Source: Dromiciops gliroides
Lineage: Eukaryota > Chordata > Mammalia > Microbiotheria > Microbiotheriidae
Direction: 5' to 3'
Length of the DNA stretch: 64,000 bases
NCBI RefSeq assembly: GCF_019393635.1
Contig: NC_057861.1
Span: 664,457,232 to 664,521,231 of the forward strand
Of the stretch, positions 33,860 to 42,867 are shown in pieces. The notes under the pieces are model-generated. The model ran no database searches and was not told the origin of the DNA. It worked only from the letters and a program-made list of their open reading frames with translations. Within the stretch, counting starts at the first letter, position 1; each line of letters begins with the position of its first letter. The position numbers and the translations under genes were made by a program.

Positions 33860-34985
33860 TTGAGGCAGAAGGTAGGAAGCGAGCCGGGGACTAGAACTGG
33901 AGGAGCACCTGCGCAGAGGTGGGCGTAAGGATGCCAGGACAGAAAGCTCCAGGGCATTTTCCTCGCTCATCCCCTCTAGACACCTAGCTCTGTTAATCCC
34001 TGCCCAACAGCTTTTGAGGTTAGAGGGAGAAGGGGTTATACATTCAAACTGTCCCTGGAAAACCAGCCCGAGCCAGGGTAGGTATTGGGTCTCGCTTCCT
34101 GTCTCACACACACCCCAGCCCCTGCACGTTTTCGGAGACTGAGGTCGAGGAGCAGGATGTCCGAGCCCCAGCGGCCGCCCATGTCCCTTCCTGGGGGCCC
34201 CGCTGGAGGGGAGGGGGCCATCGAGTTGGGCCAGGACACAAACACATTGAAGCTGGCGCCCTCTGCTGCCGTTTCCCCTCAAACAGTGGAACCCACTGGT
34301 GACGCCAAGAAAAAAAATTGATGCTCTGCTAAAGGCGGTTAGAGACACCCCTATAATGAAAACAAAGAATTGGGCCGTGGAACAAACCTGAACCATTCAG
34401 GGTCTCATTGATTTCATCGAGAAATTTCTTAAACTTGTGGCTTCTGAACAGTTGTCTATATATGTGAATCAGTCCGTTGTTCCTTCACCAGATCAAAGAA
34501 GTTGGAAAGCTCTTTGAGTGTTTTGGCAGTGATGGTAAGCTGGTCCTGCATTAAGGCAGATTTTAGGCATGGAGATGAGCTATAGACTGTAAGAACCACT
34601 TGCTGGGGGCAGCTAGATGGCGCAGTGCATAGAGCACTGGCCCTGGAGTCAGGAGGACCTGATTTCAAATCCTGTGTCAGACACTTAAAACTTACTGGCT
34701 GTGTGACCCTGGGCAAGTCACTTAACCCCAATTGCCTCACAAAAAAGAACCACTTGCTGCTTAGCATTAACTTCAGAAAAGGAAGCAGAGCACTGAGAGA
34801 CTTTCTGTCCAAAAACCTGTTGGAAAGAGATGAATGTGATCTTCTCTCCATTTACTTACTGAACACTCTGTTTATGTATAAGAAAAGTATCTGTAAACAT
34901 AGAGTGGAGTCCTCCTAAATGCAACTTAAATTATTTGTCGTGCAAATCATTATTACAAAGTTGCCAGAATATACCCATCTTGCTA
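33860..34985 (+). pseudogene. ATG12: Processed pseudogene of ATG12 (autophagy ubiquitin-like protein)
   Basis: The CDS copy runs from ATG 34,157 to a stop at 34,576-34,578, about 140 codons, the same length as mammalian ATG12. It is intron-free although the parent gene is spliced, so it is a retrocopy. The start is MSEPQRPPMSLPGG; conserved pieces include [68 protein letters not shown] and, in another frame, CFGSDGKLVLH. Lesions: an extra A in the A-run near 34,312 (stop at 34,319), a TGA after WAVEQT, a +1 shift near 34,496, and changed terminal codons (the C-terminal Gly used to conjugate ATG5 reads AGA). About 290 bp of GC-rich 5'UTR lies upstream. 3'UTR-like sequence runs downstream to the GGAA array, split by the SINE at 34,604. 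It cannot encode ATG12. Confidence 0.92.
34604..34743 (+). repeat. WSINE-type SINE inside the ATG12 pseudogene 3'UTR
   Basis: Complete SINE GGGGCAGCTAGATGGCGCAG to CCCCAATTGCCTCAC. The TSD AAGAACCACTTGCTG lies immediately before (from 34,589) and after (from about 34,745), so it is younger than the retrocopy. Confidence 0.92.
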
Positions 34986-34987
34986 GT

Positions 34988-35152
34988 GGGAAGGAAGGAA
35001 GGAAGGAAGGAAGGAAGGAAGGAAGGAAGGAAGGAAGGAAGGAAGGAAGGAAGGAAGGAAGGAAGGAAGGAAGGAAGGAAGGAAGGAAGGAAGGAAGGAA
35101 GGAAGGAAGGAAGGAAGGAAGGAAGGAAGGAAGGAAGGAAGGAAGGAAGGAA
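34988..35152 (+). repeat. (GGAA)n microsatellite
   Basis: About 41 nearly perfect GGAA units. It sits where the ATG12 retrocopy would be expected to have its A-tail. Confidence 0.95.
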
Positions 35153-35157
35153 TGTCC

Positions 35158-35335
35158 AGAGCTGAGTCTTGAAGAAAACTTTAAGAAGCAGAGGTGAGGA
35201 GACTGCATTTCCACATATGAGTAAAAGCCTAAGCAAAGACAGAGGCAGGAGATTAAATGTCAAATTCAGTCAGTCAATGAGCATTTATTAAGCTCTTACT
35301 GTGTACCAAGCATTGTACTAAACAGAGAAAAGGTA
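35158..35335 (-). mobile_element. L2-like LINE fragments, old
   Basis: GCTGAGTCTTGAAGAAAACT and then AATGAGCATTTATTAAGCTC, TTACTGTGTACCAAGCATTG. They are pieces of the same antisense L2-type tail as 14,070-14,595. Confidence 0.5.
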
Positions 35336-35339
35336 GTTG

Positions 35340-35790
35340 CCCAATTCAAGATCTACCACTAACATTCCCTGCTTCTTACCCTACTTGATTGCTAGTGGAC
35401 TGTTTCAGGGGCACTTAACAAAGAGATGGAGAGCTACGTTTTGTTTGGTTTTTCCACATGTCCCTCTAGGGACCCACTGAAAGGCTGTCTGCCAGATAGG
35501 TAGGGACTATAAGCCCAGCACTGGTTCTTGAAGGTGGCTATTTCAAAAACCAGTGTCCATATGAGTCCTTATGCCCCAATTGTCAGCTGGCAGGTGGAAT
35601 TTGACTAAAGAACTCAAATGTGAGAAGAAATGCTTTGATGCACCCTGGAGACTGGAAGCACTAGTCCCATCTGTGCACAGTTGGGCTGAGGAGCACAGAT
35701 GCCCCACAATTACCCAGACATCTGCCTTCCTCAGCCTGGTCACCAGGCCAAGAGAATGTTGATTGCCTTTCCCCCTCTCCAAATTATAAA
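35340..35790. other. No recognised feature
   Basis: Mixed sequence. The two overlapping short open frames near 35,560-35,780 lack any recognisable motif. Confidence 0.4.
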
Positions 35791-35792
35791 TT

Positions 35793-35892
35793 CCTTGAGA
35801 GCAGGAACTCTATATTCTCTGAATCCTAGGACAGTGTCTTGTTCCCAGCTGATATACAGATATTAATTGATGTCTTCATATGTTGATTGATC
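35793..35892 (+). mobile_element. L2 3' end, old
   Basis: AATTCCTTGAGAGCAGGAAC, CCTAGGACAGTGTCTTGTTC, and TGATTGAT at the tail. Confidence 0.6.
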
Positions 35893-36214
35893 TGGGAACA
35901 GCTTTGTGCTTTGTGGTTGGTTAAGCCAAATAAACACTCTCCCTAAAATAAAAGATTGATGACCGCCTGCAAAGATTGTGTATTCTGGATTGCATTTCTG
36001 AGATAATTTGTTTATGCTAATTACCATGTCTTATTCCATAACATTTTTGCTGAGTGAAATATTGATTTAAAAAAAATAGAAGTCACCTTGAAGGAGTAAT
36101 TGGAAGCATTATCACCATAGGATTGACAGGAAATGTTAGTGATTTTTGAAAGCATTCACTCATCATCTTGAATAGTTTTGAATCATTTTATAAGGTTTTC
36201 AGACATAATTTCAT

Positions 36215-36712
36215 AGAATCAAAGAATCATAGAAAATTAGAGTTAGAAAGAACTTTGGAAGTCATAGAGTCCAACTCCCTCATTTTATAAAGGAGAAAAT
36301 TTAGGGCCAGTCATTTAGGGAAATGGTTGGTTGTTGTTGGTTGTTGGTTATTGGTTGTTGGTTGTTGGTTGTTGTTATTGTTATAGTTGTTCAGTTATTT
36401 TTCAGTTGTGTCTAACCCCATTTGGGGTTTTCTTGGTAGATATACTGGAGTGGTTTGTCATTACCTTCTCCAGCTCATTTGACAGATGAGGAAAGTGAGG
36501 CAAACAGGGTTAAGTGACTTGCATAGGGTCATGCAATTAGTGTCTGAGGATGTATTTAAACTCAGGACTTCCTGACTCCAAGCTCAGTGATCTATCCACT
36601 GAGCCACCTAGCTGCCCTTTTGTGACAGAAACGACATCCCCATAAAACTAGTAAGTAGTAGAGTTAGGGTACTGAACTCAGGTCTTCTGAATGCAATCCC
36701 ACTATCACAGAG
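36215..36712 (-). repeat. THER/MIR-type SINE interrupted by Mar-1
   Basis: Left part: AATCATAGAAAATTAGAGTT, GTCATAGAGTCCAACTCCCT, CATTTTATAAAGGAGAAAAT. Right part (from 36,640): AAACTAGTAAGTAGTAGAGT, ACTCAGGTCTTCTGAATGCA. The element between is at 36,325-36,617. Confidence 0.65.
36325..36617 (-). repeat. Mar-1-type CORE-SINE with BovB/RTE-like tail
   Basis: A GTTGTTGG-rich tail (left), then TTTCAGTTGTGTCTAACCCC, ATTTGGGGTTTTCTTGGTAG, TGGTTTGTCATTACCTTCTC, GACAGATGAGGAAAGTGAGG, and a tRNA-type head ending CACTGAGCCACCTAGCTGCC. The GTTCAG...GTGTCTNACCCCATTT...TACTGGAGTGGTTTG motif is the BovB/RTE-like 3' end, here in antisense. Confidence 0.85.
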
Positions 36713-36719
36713 TTCTTGT

Positions 36720-37255
36720 TATACAAGCTCTTTATTTTGAGAAAAATAATAATTTTTAATGAGAAAAAATATTAATGCCACCTTAATGCCCCTTCTCTAA
36801 ATAAATTGATGAATCAAATGGGGTTGAAACAAAATAGAAGAGAGTCTTTTTCTTCTAAAGCCATAATCAAGAATTTTGTATTAATATGGGGTGTCTTCCT
36901 GAGAATACCTATTTTCTGGGGAATTTATGATACTTCCAGGGAGGATTCCATTTTTGGAACAATTTCAAGATTATGTTGTGAAATCTTGAATTATGTGCCT
37001 CAAAATTCTGCTTGTGAAATCAATCATTGCTTCCTATGTGACAGGTGGTATGGTTGCTAAAAGTATATAAGGTTGAACTGCCTGTGTTATACCACACCCC
37101 AGCTGGCTCCTCCCCTACTTTTCAAAAGCCAGCACATTCAGTGAATTGTCACATAACTTTTGAATGAACCATCAGAGTGTCGGAGGAGGGATACTATATA
37201 ATTTGACTAACAGGTAGAGCTACTCTTGGGTCACCAACTCAGTGGAGAGGATAGT
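36720..37255. other. No recognised feature
   Basis: AT-rich; the 84-aa open frame at 36,806-37,060 has no motif that I recognise. Confidence 0.4.
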
Positions 37256-37256
37256 T

Positions 37257-37258
<2 letters not shown>

Positions 37259-37303
<45 letters not shown>
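37259..37303. repeat. (CA)n microsatellite
   Basis: About 21 uninterrupted CA units. Confidence 0.95.
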
Positions 37304-37304
<1 letters not shown>

Positions 37305-37527
37305 AGCTTTGCCCAATTGCTCACCAGATGATGCTCTGACTACGTATAAGCAACCTACCTCCCACTTCCAATAGAGAGGTGAGGAGACATTATAGAAATT
37401 ATTTGTAAATATAAAGGTATAATCCATATAATGCTCAAAAAATTCAATCCCAAACCTCTAATTCCCATATTTGGAAATTCTATTCATTCTTTTTTAATAA
37501 GATACAGACACTTCTTTTCTTTTTTTT

Positions 37528-37828
37528 AGACTAGGTTTCCTTACCTTGCCCAGGCTGAAAGTACAGTAGCTACTCACAGCCTGATCCCACTGTGATTAGC
37601 TCTGCAGCCTTGACTTACCCTATTTCCTTCCTTGGTCAATTTGCATCTCCCTAGGCAACTCAATGCCCCTTCACCCTTTTTCTGGAAGATCGCACCATCC
37701 CAATACTGAACTCAGTACAGATACCAAAATGGCCTAGCCCACTACATTTCAGAACTCTCAAGTTCAAGAGATTCATCAGTCATAAGACTCCCTAGCAGCA
37801 ATTAAAGGCATGGGCCACAACAATCAGC
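37528..37828 (-). pseudogene. RN7SL: 7SL (SRP) RNA pseudogene, full length
   Basis: Read in antisense, the blocks of 7SL RNA appear in order over ~300 bp, the parent length: TGCCCAGGCTGAAAGTACAG, CTACTCACAGCCTGATCCCA, CTGCAGCCTTGACTTACCCT, a CCTAGGCAACTCAATGCCCC block, then AACTCAGTACAGATACCAAA, CAGAACTCTCAAGTTCAAGA, and a 5' end at AAAGGCATGGGCCACAACAA. A T-run just left (37,519-37,527) is the copied A-tail. 7SL RNA is the scaffold of the signal recognition particle. This copy is diverged throughout and cannot be a working gene. Confidence 0.88.
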
Positions 37829-38228
37829 AAGTCACTGTTTTCTTAATAGCTATGTGATTTGTTGAAAGAACACAGTAACAAAAACAATCAAGACAAACAA
37901 ACAAAAAAGACAAAACCGTACAGATCTTTCAAATGACAAGATATGGATTCAGAGTAGCAAAATAGACTCCTCTTTCCCATAACTTTTCTTAACCCAGTAA
38001 AAGCACAAAAGAGCGTTTGCCACATTTGGAAACCCAGCAAGATGCCCTGGGCAACCAACCTCTCAGAGGAAATATGTTGGGGTTCAAAAAGGAATAGGTA
38101 ATTAATAGAGGAGTTGAAATTACTTGATCTTTCCACAAACATGACACTCCTCTTACCATCATCAAATAAGGTCTATACTACTACTACTATTCCTATTCCT
38201 GACTACTTTAGGTTTAAAGTACTCTACA

Positions 38229-38481
38229 AGGCAGCTATGAGGCTCAGTGAATAAAGCACTGAACCTGGAATCAAAAAAACCTGAGTTCAGAATCCAGCCT
38301 CAGACATTTAGTAGCTGTGTGACCCTAGGCAACTCACTTAAGTTCTGTTTGCCTTAATTCATTGGAGAAGGAAATGGCAAACTACTCCAGTATCTTTGTC
38401 AAGAAAACCCCATGGACAGTATTGGTGCGATATGGTCCACAGAATCATGGAAAATTGGGACACAACTGAACAACAACAAGG
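38229..38481 (+). repeat. Mar-1-type CORE-SINE with BovB/RTE-like tail
   Basis: GGCAGCTATGAGGCTCAGTG head, AGTAGCTGTGTGACCCTAGG, GGAGAAGGAAATGGCAAACT, CTCCAGTATCTTTGTCAAGA, TTGGGACACAACTGAACAAC, ending in CAACAACAAG. Confidence 0.85.
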
Positions 38482-38484
38482 TCT

Positions 38485-39165
38485 TTCTATGGTAGGATCC
38501 CTGTAATTCTCAAGAAGCAGTTCTAGTTCTTGCTTTATCTCTCTTAGTTGCTAAAACATCACTAGTGGGGGGGGGGGGCACTCTGCTCTAGGTCCTCAGG
38601 AGGGGAAACACAAAATGAAGTAAAAATGGTAATCTCTTTTCTTCCCCCAAACTGAAAAAAACAGCAGGAATTCTCTTAAATGGCAAAAAGAAAATGGAAA
38701 CCCAAAGACTCTTGGAAATTTATGCTCACAAAGCATTTTATGCCCTCATAATGGCTTTACTGACCCATTCTCCTCATTCTCCCCTTACTTCCAGGAGGCA
38801 TTGAAAAAGGTCGCTGCATCTGAAACAAGGTCATTTTAATGAGTGTTCTTATCCCGTATAAACATTTAGCAAGGCATAGTCTCAACAATAGAGAGGCTAT
38901 GGTTATATAATATATAAACAACTGGTGAGTTTTGTGGAAATATTCAGTCAATCCAGATGTTTTACATTATGTGAAGAAAATAGTCAGATGATCAACTAGG
39001 CTCTTTACCTTCTAACCAGTTTTTTTTTTTATATTATATAGATACAGTTTATCTCAAGTGAAAACTATGTAACCAAGCAGTTAGTTGAATCAATAAAGAA
39101 GGTTGATCCAGACATGAAAGAAATTCTCATTGGGGCCTGAATTATTTAGTAAGGCAGATAAATAA
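38485..39165. other. No recognised feature
   Basis: Includes a G-run (38,567-38,578). Otherwise it is AT-rich text that I cannot assign. Confidence 0.4.
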
Positions 39166-39318
39166 ATAATGAGAATAACATACTAAAAGAACATTGTACT
39201 AGAAACAAGAAAACCTGTGTTCCAATCTGGCCCTGCATTTAATTATCTGTGTGACAATTGACAGATCTCAACTCCTGTCTGGTCTTTAGTTTTCTCATGT
39301 GCAAAATATGTATGGAGT

Positions 39319-40613
39319 ACAGGGGAAAGATTGCAAAAGACCAGTTGGCATCTTGGACCCTTTGTCAAGCTAGCAAAACCAATGGACTTCTCAGAATAAT
39401 GTTTCTAAGTACATAAGATAAAATACATAGAATTTTAAAAGATTCTAATTATATTTTTCTTGGTGCAGATATAAATTCTTTTAATTAATTTTATATTTTC
39501 CCATTTACATGTAGAAACAATTTTACCATTTTTGAGTTCCAAATTCTCTACCTCCATCCCCCTTCTCAATTGAGAAAGCAAGCAATTTTATAGGTCATGC
39601 ATGTGTAGTCATGCAAAACATACTCCATTTAGTCATGTTATGAAAGAAAACACAGACAAAAAAAAAGAAAAAGAAAGTAACGGAAAAAGTGCCTTGATCT
39701 GCATTCAGACTCCATGAGTTCTTTCTCTGGAAATGGATAGCATTTTTTAACATAAATCCTTCAGAATTATCTTAGATCACTGCATTGCTGAGAATACTTA
39801 AGTCATTCACAGTTAATCGCCATTCAATATTGTTGTTACTGTATACAACATTCTCCTGGTTCTGATCACTTCACTTTGTACCAGTTATTGTCTTTCCAGG
39901 TTTTTCTGAGAGTATTCTGATCATCATTTCTTATATCACAGTAGTATTCCATCAAAATTATATATTACAACTTGTTCGGCTTTTCCCCAATTGATGGATA
40001 TCAATTCCCCTCAATTTACAATTCTTTGCCACCAGTAAAAGAGCTGCTATAAATATTTTTGTACATATAGGTCCTTTTCCTTTTTGGTTTTTTTTTTCTA
40101 TCTCTGGGATACAGACCTAGTAGTGTGTTTGGTCAAAAGGTATGTATGGTTTTATAATCCTTTGGGCATATTTCCAAATTGCTCTATGGATTCCTGCCCC
40201 TAGTGCTAGCAAAGAGACCCCTGTAATTGCCTTCTGATCAGTTGTCTGAGTCCCTTACCGACTGTAGGCTGAAAAGTCAGGAAACTGCCACCACTGATTC
40301 ACCTGCCTTAAGGCCCTGTTCCTGATTTGCTGATGTAGGGCTGTGCTGGGCTGTGCCCCACTTTCACCCTGGTACAACAGATTCTTCCTACTGACCTTCT
40401 AAGTTGTCTTGCACTGGAAAATTGTTTCATGCCATTCTTTTGTGGGTTCCACTATGACAGAATTTGAGGGACTATTTAAAGTTTTTTGGAGAGGTTTGGG
40501 GTAGTAATCAAATGAGTCTCTGCCATGTTGGCTCTGCCCTCTGCCAGATTCTAATCATATTAAAATACAGTTATCAAAACATTTTAAATGCCCATGGGCC
40601 CCAATCTAAGAAT
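39319..40613 (+). mobile_element. hAT-like DNA transposon remnant, split by an L1 derivative
   Basis: Left half 39,319-39,455 (CTTGGACCCTTTGTCAAGCT, GGACTTCTCAGAATAATGTT, AGATAAAATACATAGAATTT) and right half 40,546-40,613 (AAAATACAGTTATCAAAACA, CATGGGCCCCAATCTAAGAA) are collinear with the element at 28,461-28,765. Confidence 0.75.
39456..40545 (-). mobile_element. L1 derivative: 5'UTR joined to the ORF2 3' end, with TSD
   Basis: On the minus strand, 40,545 to about 40,185 is L1 5'UTR-like (GCAGAGCCAACATGGCAGAG, AATTACAGGGGTCTCTTTGC). At about 40,180 it passes straight into ORF2 C-terminal sequence (AGAGCAATTTGGAAATATGC) and on to the 3'UTR at 39,460. ORF1 and most of ORF2 are absent. The flanks are a 16-bp TSD with one mismatch (AGATTCTAATTATATT at 39,440-39,455; AGATTCTAATCATATT at 40,546-40,561), so it inserted in this form. 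Confidence 0.82.
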
Positions 40614-40857
40614 ATTTAAACTAGATGATCTTAAGTTTCTCTCTCTAATTCTGACGTTCTATGAAACTATAAGTGAAAAAAAGGCATTAGGAACCCTGCT
40701 AAATCTAAGTATTAGGGAAGCAGCAAGATTTTCTGAAGGGAGAAAATGCAAGTAGAAAAAACCTAAAAGATAAAGATTGGATGAAGTAAAAGATTGTTGT
40801 TTTCTTAGTGAACTAAAGTAGCCATTTTAAAACTTTAAAATATATTCTTAAAAACTG

Positions 40858-40992
40858 GGTCAACTAGGTGGAGCAGTGGATAAAGCACCAGCCCTGGATT
40901 CAGGAGGACCTGAGTTCAAATCCAGCCTCAGACACTTGACACTTACTAGCTGTGTGACCCTGAGCAAGTCACTTAACCCTCATTGCCCTGCA
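40858..40992 (+). repeat. WSINE-type SINE
   Basis: GTCAACTAGGTGGAGCAGTG to ACCCTCATTGCCCTG, with an AAAC-rich tail. Flanking AAAACTGG and AACTAACTGG are a weak TSD. Confidence 0.9.
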
Positions 40993-41424
40993 AAAAAAAC
41001 CAAACAAACAAACAACTAACTGGACAGAAAGGTTTTCTTTATCCCAGACTAAGTTCTTCAGGGTTTCTTTTCCATACAATTATAACTTTCAAAAAATGTA
41101 ATAGACATCAACCCAGAAATAAAGGAATTTAAAATGAATTAAAGAACAATAATTTTCAAGAACGAATTTGTCCTCCATCTGAGTGTCCATTTTTTTTTCA
41201 TACTAACAGAACAAAGGACTTTGTTCTCTTCAGTGGGAGAGAAGGGAAAGAATTATGGGAGTACTTACCAATAGATATGTTCAATATGAATTGACATGAA
41301 ATTAATTGATCATTGTACTGAATCTAACAATATACAATTCAATAGCAATATATTCAATAAGAATAATTCTATAAGGAAAATAAAGATAAACCAGTTTTAC
41401 ACTGTTCAAAAGTCAACTTTTTTT

Positions 41425-41588
41425 TCTTTTTCTTTCTTCTTTTTTTCTTTTTGCAGGGCAATGAGGGTTAAGTGACTTGCCCAGGGTCACACAGCTAGTA
41501 AGTGTCAAGTGCTTGAGGCTGGATTTGACCTCAGGTCCTCCTGAATCCAAGACCAGTGTTTTATCTACTGTGCTACCTAGCTGCCCCT
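41425..41588 (-). repeat. WSINE-type SINE with TSD
   Basis: T/C-rich tail, GGGCAATGAGGGTTAAGTGA to GTGCTACCTAGCTGCCCC. AAGTCAACTTT precedes it and CAGTCAACTTT follows it. Confidence 0.9.
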
Positions 41589-41799
41589 AACAGTCAACTT
41601 TATAAGTATAAAATGGGAGAAGCATAATTAGACAGCAGTTTATCTGAAAATTTCTGATGGTTTAAGTGGATTGTAAATTGAATATGAGAACACAAAATAA
41701 TGTAGTAACCAAAAAAGTTAATTTTATATTATGCTACATGAAGGGAAATATAGTTTCTGTGATGAAGAAGAAAATAGTCCCATGGTACTTTACTATAGT

Positions 41800-42018
41800 G
41801 AGGAACAGAAGTGGAGCATGAAGCCCACAGGCCACATGCAGCCCAAAACACTGGTCTGACCCAGATTAAAATATAATTGGAAAATATTTAACAAAACAAA
41901 TAAAAACACAATAAAACCTAGATGATGTTAATTTTAAAACTGTCACTATATAGCCTGCAGTGATCTTTATGTATGGATTAACAGCTCCTATTCCTATTTG
42001 AGTTTGAAACCACTGATA
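41800..42018 (+). mobile_element. hAT-like DNA transposon remnant (third family)
   Basis: CCACAGGCCACATGCAGCCC, TTTAACAAAACAAATAAAAA, CTATATAGCCTGCAGTGATC, and TGAGTTTGAAACCACTG at the right end, as in Charlie-like elements. The left end is worn. Confidence 0.55.
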
Positions 42019-42064
42019 GCAACCACAGTTTTAAAAGGGAAAACATAATGGTGAAGAACCAGGA

Positions 42065-42470
42065 GTGTATACCTTATAAGTATAGGTTGAAGGAACTGAG
42101 AATATTTATCATGGTGAAGACAGGAAGATGAGATCACTGTTTTCAAGTTTTTTTTAAAAGCTTTCATGTAAAAGTGGAATGAGGCTTATTCAGTTTGACC
42201 TCATAGGACAAATCAAGGAGCAACAGATAAAATTCGCAGAGACAGATTTAACCTCGATGTCAAGGACAGCATCCTAATAATTTGAGCTATCCAAAGTGGG
42301 ATAGGCTTCTTAGAGAAGGGGTAAATTCCTCTTCATTGGAGGACATCCAGCAGAGATTAGATTATGACATGTTGGGTATGTTATAATGGACATTCTTTCA
42401 GTTATGGAGTTGATTAGATATCTGCTGAGGTTCCTTCTAAGTCTGAAATTCTGTGTTCTTTCATAGGACA
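42065..42470 (+). mobile_element. CR1/L3-like ancient LINE-derived repeat
   Basis: GGTTGAAGGAACTGAGAATA, GCTATCCAAAGTGGGATAGG, GGACATCCAGCAGAGATTAG, CTTCTAAGTCTGAAATTCTG. It is collinear with 62,235-62,625, and its reverse complement type appears at 63,690-64,000. Family naming is tentative. Confidence 0.55.
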
Positions 42471-42519
42471 AAAGAAACTTTGACAAAGAGGAGATGTTTA
42501 TCTACAATACTAGACTATA

Positions 42520-42650
42520 AGGGTAGAATATATACTAGACTCCAGAGGGTAGACAATGAGTATCTTATCTTACCTTTGTATCACCTCCAGTGTCCATTAT
42601 GGTGCTCAACACATGTTTAACGAGTGCTTGTTAAATGAATAAAATAACTG
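42520..42650 (+). mobile_element. L2 3' end, old
   Basis: TTTGTATCACCTCCAGTGTC, GTGCTCAACACATGTTTAAC, GTGCTTGTTAAATGAATAAA. Confidence 0.7.
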
Positions 42651-42716
42651 TATGATTTTCCCATAATACTATCCTCTAAAGAACTATCACCACATTCTTA
42701 AAAAGATAATAGAAGG

Positions 42717-42862
42717 GGCAGCTAGGTAGCACAGTGGATAGAGTACTGGTCCTGGAGTCAGGAGGACCTGAGTTCAAATCCAGCCTCAGACACTTAACAC
42801 TTACTGGGTATGTAACCCTGGGCAAGTCACTTAACCCTAATTGCCTCACTAAGAAAAAAAAA
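42717..42862 (+). repeat. WSINE-type SINE
   Basis: GGGGCAGCTAGGTAGCACAG to CTAATTGCCTCACT, then an A-tail. It abuts the L1 that follows. Confidence 0.92.
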
Positions 42863-42867
42863 AAGAA

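Larger units (their letters stand above)
39170..40675 (+). repeat. MIR/THER-type SINE, split by a hAT element
   Basis: Left part 39,170-39,318: GAACATTGTACTAGAAACAA, GTTCCAATCTGGCCCTGCAT, TTTTCTCATGTGCAAAATAT. Right part from about 40,614: AAACTAGATGATCTTAAGTT, TCTGACGTTCTATGAAAC. It is interrupted at the same consensus spot (before CTAGATGA) as the SINE at 27,615. Confidence 0.65.

Noticed and set aside
34085-34156. Possible upstream start (MGLASCLTHT) extending the ATG12 copy N-terminally
   Set aside because: It lies in 5'UTR-derived sequence; the ATG at 34,157 matches the ATG12 start and length.
33773-34396. 207-aa minus-strand open frame across the ATG12 region
   Set aside because: It is the antisense shadow of the GC-rich 5'UTR and CDS of the retrocopy.
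34915-35263. Four overlapping 76-110 aa open frames
   Set aside because: Translations of the (GGAA)n array.
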